Source: Congeria kusceri
Lineage: Eukaryota > Mollusca > Bivalvia > Myida > Dreissenidae
Direction of reading: 5' to 3'
Length of the DNA: 64,000 nt
Assembly: GCA_027627225.1 (NCBI GenBank)
Contig: CM051025.1
Location: forward strand, 75,665,974 to 75,729,973
Position 1 is the first letter of the stretch. Every line of letters begins with the position of its first letter. Position numbers and translations under genes: made by a program. Below the pieces are notes generated by a model. The model was not told the origin of the DNA. It did no database searches and worked only from the letters and a program-made list of their open reading frames with translations. Positions 53,401-64,000 of the stretch are shown piece by piece.

Positions 53401-56400
53401 AGGGTTTGGAAATGATAACTGCTAATGAAAGTACGGCATTTGAGAAATTTTTGTAATGTTTTTTTTTTGTAAGAACAGGGGAACTTTGAATGTTTTTCTG
53501 TAAGTAAATTCTTCGATATGCAGGTACTAATATATAGTTTATGTACATTTATGCTATATTTATATGATTATATTATCGAAACAACGCGAGCTAAACAAAA
53601 GTCCATAACGAACAGACCCCATTATTTCTTCTACGTATTTCATTCACACAATTTTGTATTAATAAATAACTGTAAACTTGTTTATTAATAACAATTAAGA
53701 CACACAATCGATTGGTATTCCATAAAGATTCTCAAAAATGGACACTGCTGATATATTTTTTAATACAGGCATATATTTGCTAATATCTGCTATCTTTTAA
53801 GTTCAGAACATTCTATTGCAATGAAAATCCCAAAGCCAGTTTTTTCTCTGTCTGTAGATAAAACATTTGCACAGCAATAGACGTCAATTGTAAATGTGAT
53901 GAAAGATCAATTCTTTTGAAAATTCACTTCCTGTTCCCATGCCTAAAATTCCTAAAATATCTTGTTCAGTGGTTGTCTATAAAATCTAGCACCAAGTAAG
54001 ATTTTGTACATTGTTGTCATCAATCAGGATAGAATGGGCTTTACTTATGACTCGTCATGTTTTCTACCACGAGGAAGGTTTTTAAGCAATCAACATGTCA
54101 TCGTATGTTGTTGTATATCTAAGCTGATACCCATCTTGAATCACATTGGAACAATTTAGATTATTACACCTCACGTGGCCACTCTGTGTATTTTTTCCAT
54201 AGACCAAAAGTTATATCCCAGGGTATTATTTTTTCATATTACCCTCGCGCGGAGCTAAGAATAGAACAGCGATTATTTTTCAAAACAAAACAAAATTAAA
54301 CGACTATGCAAAACAAAACAAAATTGAGCGACTATGCACATTTTACCTCAAAAGTGCTCACGTCGATCCACGGCTTTTTACAATTAATATCCAGCTACAA
54401 GCATTTGCAATTCCTTTTTGTATCCACATAGCTAAACCTTTTTTATTTCAATTTTTCGTCTGAACCGTGCTAACCAGAAACGCGATGGGATTTCGATGTC
54501 TGGTCAGAACGTTTCTTTAAATTCGTATTTTCTCTGCGAACAGGTATCAAATTATCAATATTTGCATCCAAAATAATTTTAGACATCACCGATGATGGTT
54601 TTTAATTCTGTGTTTAAACACGACTCAACACAATCCTATGTAATAATATCAGTCCGCTGAAAACTGGTTTGTGTCGTCACTGCACATATTGTTTACAGAA
54701 TTATTATGCTACACATTTATCCGTTATGTGATCTGCATATCCATTAAACACTTTCAATCAACTGTATGTTCCTTTTTGAATCACACGATAACGTTCGCCC
54801 GTTTTTCGCCATGTATATAACCGATTTAAACTAACGCGCTGTAGAAACTTCATATCGATCACGCCGTGTTTAAAATTGACACGTCTAAATATAGCTGTAC
54901 ACACTCAATTGTCATTACGATCGTAATCGTAAATGTCCAAATTTCCATTGAAAGTGTAATATGCCAATAGGTAACACACTGAGCTTGTGTTCAAGAAAAA
55001 ATAAAAATTTAAATTATACTGTACACACAAATTTAGCCGGTATTCTTTAATGTTCTGACGTGAGATATTTATTATAATGACGAAGTATATTTTTTACATC
55101 CTTGTGACATAGCAAAATATAGAGTCAAACTGAAGTCTGTAAAGTAGATTGCTGCCCTTTGCAGTTCAAACATGTTATATGAATCATAAATGTATCATAT
55201 AAATAGAAAAGGCAATAATACCTTTCTATGATCATATTCATGATAACAGAAGCTCAAACACTGTCATTGCCGTGTGATTTATGCGACTGGAGAACCAATA
55301 GCAAAATACCATCAATATCGGTATCATGTAAAACCGTTAGGAATTATAATTTAAATTTACAAGACTTTATGTACTTCTGATAGAGTAAGAAATCTCAATA
55401 ATTGCAAAAAATCAGACAAGATCGTACACATAAATGTAGAACGTTGACCATGCTTAGACATCGTTTTCCACAGTTATTTACCTAAAACTGTTTAATATTT
55501 GGCTCCTTAAGCACATTCCGCACATTTTAAAAACATGCCGTGAAATAAACATGAAATGTAATAGATGGCATCGCGTTCCTAGAGTCAGTTTACGTGCGCA
55601 ATTTGCATTCATTGACGATCTGTAAAACGTTTATTCTTTTGTAGATGACAATCATGTCCAAGCAACTTGTTTAAAGTTTATAATCATTATTTCCCAGAAG
55701 AGAATGTTAATGAGTTTCCTACATGTTAAAATAACAATCACCATATTTGAAGGTGTTGATGCATTTTCTTCAGAGACACATAACAGCGTGTTACAAAAGT
55801 GCGACCCGGTCTGCATTTGTTTCAGGGAAAACGTACTTTTACATGCATGTTCTTAATTTGAGGCAAGCGCACGACCGCCTTCACATAACATAAAACATTG
55901 TTTGTCCAACAACTTTAATGTTTACCGCCTAAGAACAGACAATGTTAAGCATTGACCATGTTTTTAACCCGGTTTAACTTCTCTTGAAAAAGATTGACAT
56001 AATAGGTGCTCCAAGCAGTGTACAAATGTGTATCATGACACTTTTAGAACTTATTATGTGAATAGAAAAGACAATTACAAGAGAAATATTTGTGTGGTCA
56101 AATGAAACCACACAAGAATAACAATTTACGTAATTTACTAACGACAATCAAAGAAAATCGAAACATATTTTTGTTTCATTTCAATCCTTTTTCAATCTCT
56201 TGAATTATAAAGCAACGTTTCGGCTAATTGAAATTTCAACTATTCTTGTCAAGTGATGTCCTGTTTATTCTGGGTAGCCATTGTAGCGACTACGCTGTTT
56301 TGTAACTGAATACAAGTACACTCTACAATCAGGCTAATAAAACAGATGATGCTCTGTATTGAATTATTTTATCCACAAATCAATTCGTGTCAATACTGTT

Positions 56401-58082
56401 CCACCAAGTTAAAATTCTTTTCCAAGCCTGCTGCATTAAGCATGTCTAGACGGCTAAAAATTATCAAAAGCTTGTCTATTAACTACTACATTTACCAAAC
56501 TACTCGTGCTTTTAGGGGAAAATGAACAGTGTCTTGATAAACATTAAAAACCATCAGGCTTGATAAGCGAAATATTAATACACACAACATCTCGGAAGAA
56601 AAAATGAAATAACATTATACCAATTGAATATGTATCACCTATTCGCATGCATGGCCCGGTTCAGATTGTATTTAAAATGTCCATAGAAAAAAATACGACT
56701 ATCTTATATTACGACGTTTGTTTTCTCTCTGACTGCGACAGTTGCATGACACGAAAACGTCAAAGGCAAATGTGATCCATGATCGATTCTTTTTAAGTGT
56801 GACTTCCTGATCCCATGCACCATGAGGTTTAGCCTGCATGTTTATTGTACTGGATATCGACCGTTGTAATGTACAACAGATGTTTCGAGTGCACACCATG
56901 CAAGTTTTTTTCTCATTTCAGTACAGCTTGCATCAACCAGTAATTCACCTCGCATGACAGGAATAGATTATCATACAAAGTACCCTGTACGCATGGTATA
57001 CAACATGTCGCTGTTTATATAAATGGTTCAATAACGAATTAAGATATTATCTCTTATGATTGTATATAGTAGTTTGACTTAAACCAGCAGTGTGAATGGA
57101 GTGAAACATCGGCACATATTCATTTTATTGGCACATTGTTGATGTTATTGTCACAAAGTACAATTCGTTGTATTTTACAATTAAGATGGAAAGCCTAACA
57201 TACATAACACTAGAAATTCCTTTTACTTTCAAGATTTGACATTGCAACGTTCGTTTGTATGTAGACATTCTCTCAGACAACCTCGAAGTATCAGTATTCG
57301 ATCAGGAGCGAACGCATTTATCGGCCATGCATCGTGGTCCGCGAACAGGTTTTAAACCATGACACCGGAAAACGAACAGGTTTCAAACCATGACACCGGA
57401 AACCGACTGATATCATTGACGAACGCAATGTCTGTGGGACACATTAGCTCTTGTAAGGTATGTGCTAATGTCAATTTGCACGCATGTTGACGGTAATTAG
57501 GGACGTCTGCCTCTTCATGGTGCGCAATACTGCGAATCCATGTCAACATCAAACAAATGTCTGTCCATGTATGTCCATGTATGTTGGTACGAGTTACTAA
57601 ACTTTACTTAAAGGATTCTACGTGTGCCTGTGACTATCTTAGAGGAGAAGTATCTTTCAAAATAAATATGTTTTGTGTTTAAATAAATGTATAATAATAA
57701 CCCAAATATCTGTAACTGTTTTAATATTGTGCATGATGGTGCAATCCAAAAGTTACGTTGATATATCATTTTTGTAGCGAAAACATTTCGTATTAATTGT
57801 ATTCAAAATATAAACAAAGGTTGTTGACAATGTGTACATAGTTTTCTTTTGTATATTTTATTTTGTATGCACTTAATCATAATAATTTAAGCATATTGGC
57901 TATCTTTCTTTCGTAATTCTATCATCACATTGAAGGATAATATCCCTTTAAGAAATTAGCATATTTAGTTGTTCGCATCTGAAATATGACGGTTGGAATC
58001 ATTATGATTTTAACTCATTTATTATTACGCGAAAATAAGAAGCGTCATTTTGAATATCATGAACATTTCCCAAATGCATTCG
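50418..58082. repeat. Array unit U6 (7665 bp), last copy
   Basis: Full unit that ends exactly at the founding breakpoint, where the right flank continues as ttttgatg instead of acagg. Near its start (about 50579-50640) it carries the variant otherwise seen only in U1. Further in it shares the TAA and 7-bp deletion of U2. Private changes are frequent towards its right end (for example 55920-55960 and 56360-56380, where about 10 bp are missing). Confidence 0.93.
52011..52848 (+). pseudogene. Decayed LINE fragment (U6)
   Basis: Carries the TAA (52221-52223) shared with U2 and U3 and the 7-bp deletion (about 52272) shared with U2, plus the frameshift common to all copies. The distal frame is readable from NGANIGN to TAG 52846-52848. 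Confidence 0.85.
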
Positions 58083-58410
58083 TTTTGATGAAGAATGTGA
58101 TACATAATATGTTTAAAACAGACTAAAAAAAGTCAGGCCATTCGCAGCTTTTATTGTAGGATAAAATTGCGATACTTAAAAATCGCAGAAGAAAGTAGTC
58201 CACTGTGCAGCATTCGAACAAACTCCGCGAAGTGGTTACTTCCCCATTGGTACTCTTAAAAACTTAGAGTTTTGGAAGTTTTCAGGGGAGACGATTATGA
58301 GGAATTTGAAGATTTATTTTGTTTTGTTTTTTAAATTTTATCATTATTTTTTATAACAATGACACAGACATGTTGCATTATTGGTCCAGGTATATATATT
58401 AAGAGTTAAA
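58083..58410. other. Right flank start, no gene seen
   Basis: Sequence leaves the array at 58082. Nothing recognisable follows up to the inverted-repeat arm. A short palindrome-like stretch (gaagtggttacttc) lies near 58230. Confidence 0.5.
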
Positions 58411-58645
58411 ATGAAAAAATAAATAAAATAATAAGTAAACAAGAAAACGCAAGGATTTAACGTTGTCCACGTTTTTATAATTTACTTCTCCACGATTTTA
58501 TTTCGCGCTATGTGTCTGCCTATGGTCACGTGGAACTTCGTGCCGGCAGGGATTTAAACCAGCTATGCTGGGACACAGTTAAATCTCTGCGCGGAGGTTG
58601 ACATTCAAAGTCATTGATAAATGGTTTAATTGGGTCACGATCCAA
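58411..58645 (+). repeat. Inverted repeat, left arm
   Basis: About 235 bp whose reverse complement is found, diverged, at 61357-61571. Best matching parts: cgttgtccacg at 58461-58471 against 61523-61533; 58522-58547 against 61445-61470 (24 of 26 bases, containing aacttcgtgccggc); and a 'taaatctctg' block at 58580-58589. Similarity over the arm is roughly 65-70% by eye. The arms could be terminal repeats of an old element or an inverted duplication of a regulatory region. Confidence 0.7.
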
Positions 58646-59040
58646 GTAGAATCATAACATATTCATCTCCCTTATTGACGATGCAAGTTAAGGTGTTTGT
58701 ATGTGGCATATTTAAAAATGTATAACTTTTCATTTTACCATTAATTTAAACGAACAACACGGGTCACGAAGCGAGCCGAGAAGAAACATAGTCATTCTAA
58801 TCCTAACCTTTTCATTGTTTTATCGCCGACTCATGTTAAGGTTAATTGTTGAGTGGGACATGATTACTTATTTTATTACACTTACGTTATTACTTATTGT
58901 ATTATTCACTTGGTTGTAAAAATAATAATACAGAACAAAATGGAATGCACAGTTTGTCGGTAATTACGCAGCACAGGTACTAGCAATAGCGGGTTGGTTA
59001 CATTCCAGTAACCTTATCAGAAAATTATATTGGATTTGGA
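58646..59040. other. Non-coding, nothing recognised
   Basis: AT-rich spacer between the left inverted-repeat arm and the tRNA-like element. No open frame or repeat that I can support. Confidence 0.5.
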
Positions 59041-59044
59041 AGCA

Positions 59045-59126
59045 GAATCTATGGTCGAGTGGTTAACGCGTTAGACTCACACCCAAGCTGTCGGGGTTCG
59101 ATCCATATGAGAGGCAGGATTTTTTT
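59045..59126 (+). repeat. tRNA-derived SINE-like element / tRNA pseudogene
   Basis: Contains a pol III A-box-like TGGTCGAGTGG (59052-59062), 32 bases to a B-box-like GGTTCGATCC (59095-59104), and a run of seven T (59120-59126) that would terminate pol III. Spacing fits a tRNA. The anticodon stem and T stem do not pair properly, so it is not a working tRNA gene. It is probably the head of a tRNA-derived SINE or a decayed tRNA copy. Body and tail are not defined. Confidence 0.55.
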
Positions 59127-60639
59127 CTCATTTTTATTTATTTGATTTTTGTTTTCACAGAATATAAGGGTTTGCTACTCCAGACGCTGTAGTAATTGAA
59201 AAAGGAGACATTTCTAAAATATAATTTTCTGTGAGTATATTCCTTTAAGCATTTTATAACATTACCATTATCGCACATCACCTTGCCAGTACGATTAAAA
59301 AACGTATAACACTGTCGTTTCAATAATTCTGTTAAATAATTTAAATAGTTAGCATATTGTGTGTTTTTAAGGTTTAAATTTAGTTTTGTTTAACGCCATA
59401 GTTATTTCTCTTTGATAAATTAATATACTGTGTTACCCAGTAATCATTTAATGACAGAATTTCGGAATGTCATTAAAAGTAAGATAATTCTGTTTGAAAC
59501 CCTGTAAGAAAGACCACGATATTGTACTTCGGACAAAGAATTTGGCTCATCAGGTTTCTTGCCCGACACTATTTTTCATTTTCAATTGACAGTTGTTTTG
59601 ACGGGCCTCATATATATTAAATTCGTACATAGTATTTTTAGCCACAGTAAGCGGCTGTCTAGTTTTCACACATGTTAATGTTTTAATAAGTGGCGTACGT
59701 TTTACAATGGACCTCAATTCATCAGCTGCACATTTGACAAATTAAATTCAAAACGGCATTAACCTAACTAAACAATGCCGATGTACATTTTAAAATCTGG
59801 CAATATCTATTTAACGCCGTATTTTGAAGATTATGAATCACCAAGCAATGCCTTATATTGATGACACAAATATTATATTAAAACGCGGAATGTAGGATTC
59901 AGTAAAATACAGATTTCGATAATTGTTTGACTTTTTGGAAAGAGCATATTATTATGTATAACACGTCCTGTTTGCTGGATCTGACTCCTTAACCAGAATT
60001 GATATTCAGTGATTTTTATTTTCATCACATAAGAACACTGAACGCTATTACTGCAACTATAATATTTTATAAATAAAACATGTATTAGTGTATTACCACT
60101 TAATATAAGGTGACATATGATATTGCATATCTCTCTAACTGCCCAGATAACTCATCGGGGTTTTCATTTTAAGTTATTATATGGTCATTTAGGTAACTTC
60201 ATACAATTTGATTTTATTTACTGGTATTAATACACAATTTTAATATTATTGTTTTTTCAATATATTTGCAAAACATTCTGCAAAATACTCCATAACGTGT
60301 CTTAAGTGCCTATAGTACTTAGTTATTTGGACGAGTCGATAAGATCCATCGGACGCTATGAAATTGAACAGTGCACTAACATTTTCAATAACTACTTCAA
60401 ACGAATGTTCAAACGGTCATTGAATATTATTCTTGATATATATTATTCAAAACTGTAGACAGATTTTCGTTTAGACACAATCTCAATAAACCTTTGGAAT
60501 CTGTTCTATTTAATTTAAACTTGTGTTGCTATAAACATTTGAATAGAGTGAATTGTGTCCAATGTTACGCAATAGCGAACAACTTCTGTGCCTTCAGCGC
60601 TTTGATTCCAAATAAGTAATAGTTTATTTTCAAAGCAGA
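59127..60639. other. Non-coding, nothing recognised
   Basis: About 1.5 kb of AT-rich sequence between the inverted-repeat arms. A 61-codon minus-strand frame (59138-59323) and smaller ones show no recognisable domain. No tandem repeat is evident. Confidence 0.5.
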
Positions 60640-61356
60640 TTGTTTGCAATAAGTCGGTTTTCTAATTCACTATTTTGAAACAGAAAATATAATATCTATT
60701 AAGCATAAAGCCTTAATTAATAATCTACATGCCACCTAATTCACAACAGCAATGTTCTGTAACATTGGATACGTAATGCGCATGAATTGTAATGTTTAGA
60801 ATTATTACTTAATATCAGGATTTCAGGCATAAATGGACAAATATAGATAACTTTGAGTCTTAATTGTACATAACGAAAAAATGTTCAATCGAAAGCATTA
60901 AGATCAAGTGCAAATTAGCAATTGATGTTTAATTTATAATTGTATTGCCTTTACACTATCGGTGATACACCATGTTTACTGATTGAATGTACAATTCTGC
61001 ATCGATAAAGATTTATTACAACGTTGTTATCAATAAGGTAAAACAGGCTTAACTTATGACCTGTCCTGAATTGTATCACTGGGAAACTTTTCTGTTAACC
61101 AATCCGAAATGCCATTATATGTTGGTGTATGCCTAAGCTGATAAATGTATCCATCTTAGAACATGGTATATTGAAACAAAACATTTACTGGTATTAATAA
61201 ATGTAATTTAAATAAAGCGAGGCCGGGTTGATTCCATCGTGACCGGTTGGACTTAGAGTGAAGCTGGTTCGAGCGTGTGACCGGATTTTACAATAAGACC
61301 ACTCTTGGAACGTGAACATGTTTAGTTTATATACGTGGTTATGGGTGTAGCTGATT

Positions 61357-61571
61357 TGATCACGTGACTGAATCAATCACGATATTAATATGCAAGCTCC
61401 AAACAGAGATTTGGCTGATTCTGAGCACAGCTCATCAAATTCCCGCCGGCACGAAGTTGAACGTGACCATCGTCAGATCATATTGCTGCAAATAAAAATG
61501 TTGGACACGCACAAGAAAACACCGTGGACAACGTAAACTACGTTCTTACGTTTACTTATGTTATTTATCTA
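61357..61571 (-). repeat. Inverted repeat, right arm
   Basis: Reverse-complement partner of 58411-58645; matching positions are given there. It lies inside block D but has no visible counterpart in the array units, so it was inserted into this copy or lost from the array lineage. Confidence 0.7.
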
Positions 61572-61604
61572 GTTTTGTTTTAATTACAATGATAAACATT
61601 CAAA

Positions 61605-61982
61605 ATGATTCCAAACATAAATCCTTCCAGATCAGGATGGATTTCACTTGTGGCGGCAGTGGTTACTTTAAACCGCGAAGGAGGGAGTAACCGCTGTCAT
61701 CAATACGACGACCCTTTAAAACAGAACATGTTGTGTTCGTCTGCGTGGTATCAAAAAACATCACGAAGTCTGGTCACTTTCATGTTAGTGTTTCGCATTT
61801 CAATGTACACGTGTCCTTACAAAGATAAGTTAATACACGGATATATTACAGACTGTTCAGTTCACAAACATGACAAATTATGTCGTGATGATTCAAAATG
61901 TACAATATTGTCTACACAAAATAACCTCAGCATTTCAGGATGTTCTAACGTGATACCTATTTTAATGAGAGTGGTGACATAG
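61605..61982 (+). CDS. Open frame of 125 codons, unknown, possibly chance
   Basis: ATG to TAG frame just outside the right inverted-repeat arm. The predicted peptide has a short hydrophobic stretch near residues 13-21 (ISLVAAVVTL) and seven cysteines, most of them in the second half (for example DCSVHKHDKLCRDDSKC). No family is recognised and no intron or splice signal was established. The DNA at 61658-61696 can fold into an 11-bp stem with an 18-nt loop. It is the longest frame in the right flank, but in AT-rich non-coding DNA such a length can occur by chance. Confidence 0.13.
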   Translation: MIPNINPSRSGWISLVAAVVTLNREGGSNRCHQYDDPLKQNMLCSSAWYQKTSRSLVTFMLVFRISMYTCPYKDKLIHGYITDCSVHKHDKLCRDDSKCTILSTQNNLSISGCSNVIPILMRVVT

Positions 61983-62130
61983 CTGAATGTTGAGTGAAAA
62001 TAGTAATAAAAGCTATAATCGCAACACACACTGGCATGTCAAGAAAGTAATATGTCAAGCAGGTTGTTGGCATGTGCAGTTCACAGATGTGATATGAATT
62101 ATGCATGCATCTTATAAATACATTTTCAAA

Positions 62131-64000
62131 AGCACCAACACCTTGCGATCTAGTTAACGATAACCATTATGGCATGCGTGAAGCGCTTATAAAACGTTTA
62201 TTTTCGGACAGATAATATTAAAAAGCCGTAACACTTACGTTCGTAGGTATGATCTGACAGTATCAGTTTATCGGAATACGCTGAATGTTTATAAAACAAA
62301 AATGGCTTCCTTTAAATTAACCTACGCAATGTCTATTTCTATAATTTCTAATATCAATATCTATGTTACTGCTATTTGGAGAAAATACTAATTTAACGGC
62401 ACCTTATTGGCAATGTACTAGATTATGCGGCCTAGATACGGGTCGGCTTCATTCTCATTAAAATAATCTCAGTCCAGTATTACGCTGATCGGATCTGACG
62501 GATCAAATTAGGGTCTCTTTTAGATGATCCTCTCCAGTAACACCGTTGCTTTTTTTTTCCATGTGAAATAAAACAGTAAATTATCTATTTCGAGGAACAG
62601 TGGAAAATGCATCATTTTTTAAAAACATTCGCCAAACTTTGCTATCTAACAAGTAATTTGATTGGGCGCGAAACGGCCAAGTTTTATAGTTCGGAAGGTC
62701 ATTTGGACATAACCTTTTATATGACGTCTTCAGATCCTTAACAGTGAAGTTTAGGGTTATGATTTGATTTTTATGAGATTGGACAGCATTTGATGAGAGA
62801 GACGTGCTTGATGGAATTAACGATCGCAGTTGTTCTCACATTGTTACACACGAGATGTAAAATCATGCATAGAAAATCTTATTAAAAGCAATTTCAAGGT
62901 GTATGTTTTAGAAGAGATTAGTAACACGCGACAAGGAAGATTACTGTAGTGTAGAGTCCGAACATAAATACAGCAGTGATCGTTCCTTGTAAAAAAGATA
63001 TTATTTTGCTTTTGTTGGCGTTGTGCAATGATAGGTCCCAACATATAAGGTATAATCTACATGGTTTCAAAACAATTAAAATTAATCCGGCGTCTGCTGG
63101 AATTTATCTAAGCCCTATATTTGCCAAACTTCTTGATTTCCTGTGGAAGATCGAAATTAGTTTACATTTAAACAAAGTTAAACAGTGTTTCTATCCATTT
63201 CATAATTATAAACATATTATATCTTTTTGTATGTGAGTTGTTTTTTAAATTTCGTCGAAAATACACAAAATAATGAAACTACGCTGCCGTAGAGAAACTC
63301 TACAACTATGGAAAGGGACCCAAGCATTATAAATAAAGCATTAAGTACGGAAAACTATGCACATGACAAAAAAAAATAGAAAGATTTCAGAGGGCGTAGA
63401 CCCCAGAAGAGACATCGAACTATCCGCATATGATCACTGAAACCAAAACTTTGTTGTAGCATCCGTTTATTTTCAAACACAGATTACGGCGGAAGTTCAA
63501 TGGGATACGTTGCCAACTGTTTCGTCTATATTTCTAAACTTGTTCATTCTGGTTGACAAGTATTTATAAAATAAACGACGATATGTACATTTAGCATACT
63601 TCCGGTTTAAATTACCTCCCATGACCTATCATCCAAACAGATAGAAACACAGACGAATAAATGCCGGCAAAAACATAACCTTTTCGGTTTAAACCAAGAT
63701 CACCGCCATGAAGTGGTCAATGCAAAGCATTAGAGGCTTAAAGCGGTTTTATTTCACACAGACCCCAAACACACTATCTTGGCCCGATCAGTGACCTACA
63801 GTGTACGCCCGAAGCATGCTTTGGTGAGACCACCTACATCGCGATCAGACGTCCCTCGGGGAGTAGAACAACTATTAATTACACATACATCCTGGACTGG
63901 ACGTGGACTGCAGATGAACAAGATACACACAAACACGATCTGATGTTGTTACAGTGGATTCATGTTTGTAGCAACAATCACTTCAGTAACTCTTCAGTAA
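62131..64000. other. Distal right flank, no gene recognised
   Basis: About 1.9 kb of sequence with no convincing coding exon, RNA gene or transposon. A motif near 62200 (taaaacgttta) resembles 6597-6608 in the unit and may be the tail of block D. An 86-codon frame at 62976-63236 matches nothing known to me. GC content rises slightly in the last 300 bp (63700-64000), which could be the edge of a gene outside the window. Confidence 0.45.

Larger units (their letters stand above)
60640..62130. repeat. Right-flank diverged paralog of the unit (block D)
   Basis: Discontinuous but ordered similarity to U5. 'acatgccac...agcaatgt.ct' near 60730 matches about 46100. 60890-60950 matches 46200-46255 (gc.ttaa.atcaa.tgcaaat.agcaatt). 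61015-61160 matches 46325-46480 (ttatgac.tgtc, then ctaagctgata). 62060-62125 matches 6132-6190 of U1 (tgcagttca, atatgaat.at). About 61170-62050 in between is poorly alignable and holds the right inverted-repeat arm. An old copy that did not take part in the amplification. Confidence 0.6.

Noticed and set aside
57352..57552. Minus-strand frame (MMLTWIRSIAHHEEADV...) and its match in U5 (44041-44274)
   Set aside because: The U5 paralog has two stops in the corresponding stretch, and the array copy is interrupted by the 31-bp duplication. No sign of constraint.
59045..59126. Functional tRNA gene
   Set aside because: The boxes are present, but the anticodon stem and T stem have several mismatches and no consistent anticodon can be set.
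63700..64000. 5S rRNA or snRNA gene in the slightly more GC-rich end
   Set aside because: No match to the conserved 5S or spliceosomal RNA blocks on either strand by eye.

Overview
This is AT-rich eukaryotic DNA with no bacterial-style operons, no long intact gene and no recognisable complete host gene. The transposon relics (an L1/Tx1-type LINE and a decayed Jockey/CR1-type LINE fragment) and the low GC content suit an invertebrate genome. A bivalve or other mollusc is my best guess, but nothing here proves it.

Layout. (1) 1-1388 is a left flank, diverged from but homologous to part of the repeat that follows. (2) About 1389-58082 is a direct tandem array of six units of ~7.67 kb: U1 1389-9064, U2 9065-16754, U3 16755-24419, U4 24420-32062, U5 32063-50417, U6 50418-58082. 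Each unit carries the same 5'-truncated, frameshifted LINE fragment (~845 bp) and about 6.8 kb of non-coding sequence. U5 is 18.4 kb because a ~7.99 kb LINE is inserted in it (32515-40504, minus strand, 12-bp target-site duplication and poly-A tail) and because it keeps a ~2.68 kb segment (about 43583-46263) missing from the other five. (3) 58083-64000 is a right flank with a tRNA-derived SINE-like element, a diverged inverted repeat pair ~3 kb apart, and another old, unamplified paralog of part of the unit.

History. The sequence records several generations of duplication. Old, strongly diverged paralogs (left flank, the U5-only block, the right flank, and two blocks inside the unit itself) show that the locus was already built of duplicated pieces. 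A later event joined the sequence ending at 58082 to the sequence starting at 1389 through a 2-bp CG microhomology, and so founded the 7.67 kb unit. Unequal exchange and conversion-like transfers then expanded and shuffled the units. Marker variants are shared in conflicting patterns, and the U3/U4 pair looks like the newest duplication.

The notable object is this large-unit array, with a readable founding junction and a marker-by-marker recombination record. I see no evidence of a new protein-coding system. The open reading frames conserved between units are mostly explained by recency of copying. All comparisons were made by eye, so extents and identities are approximate.
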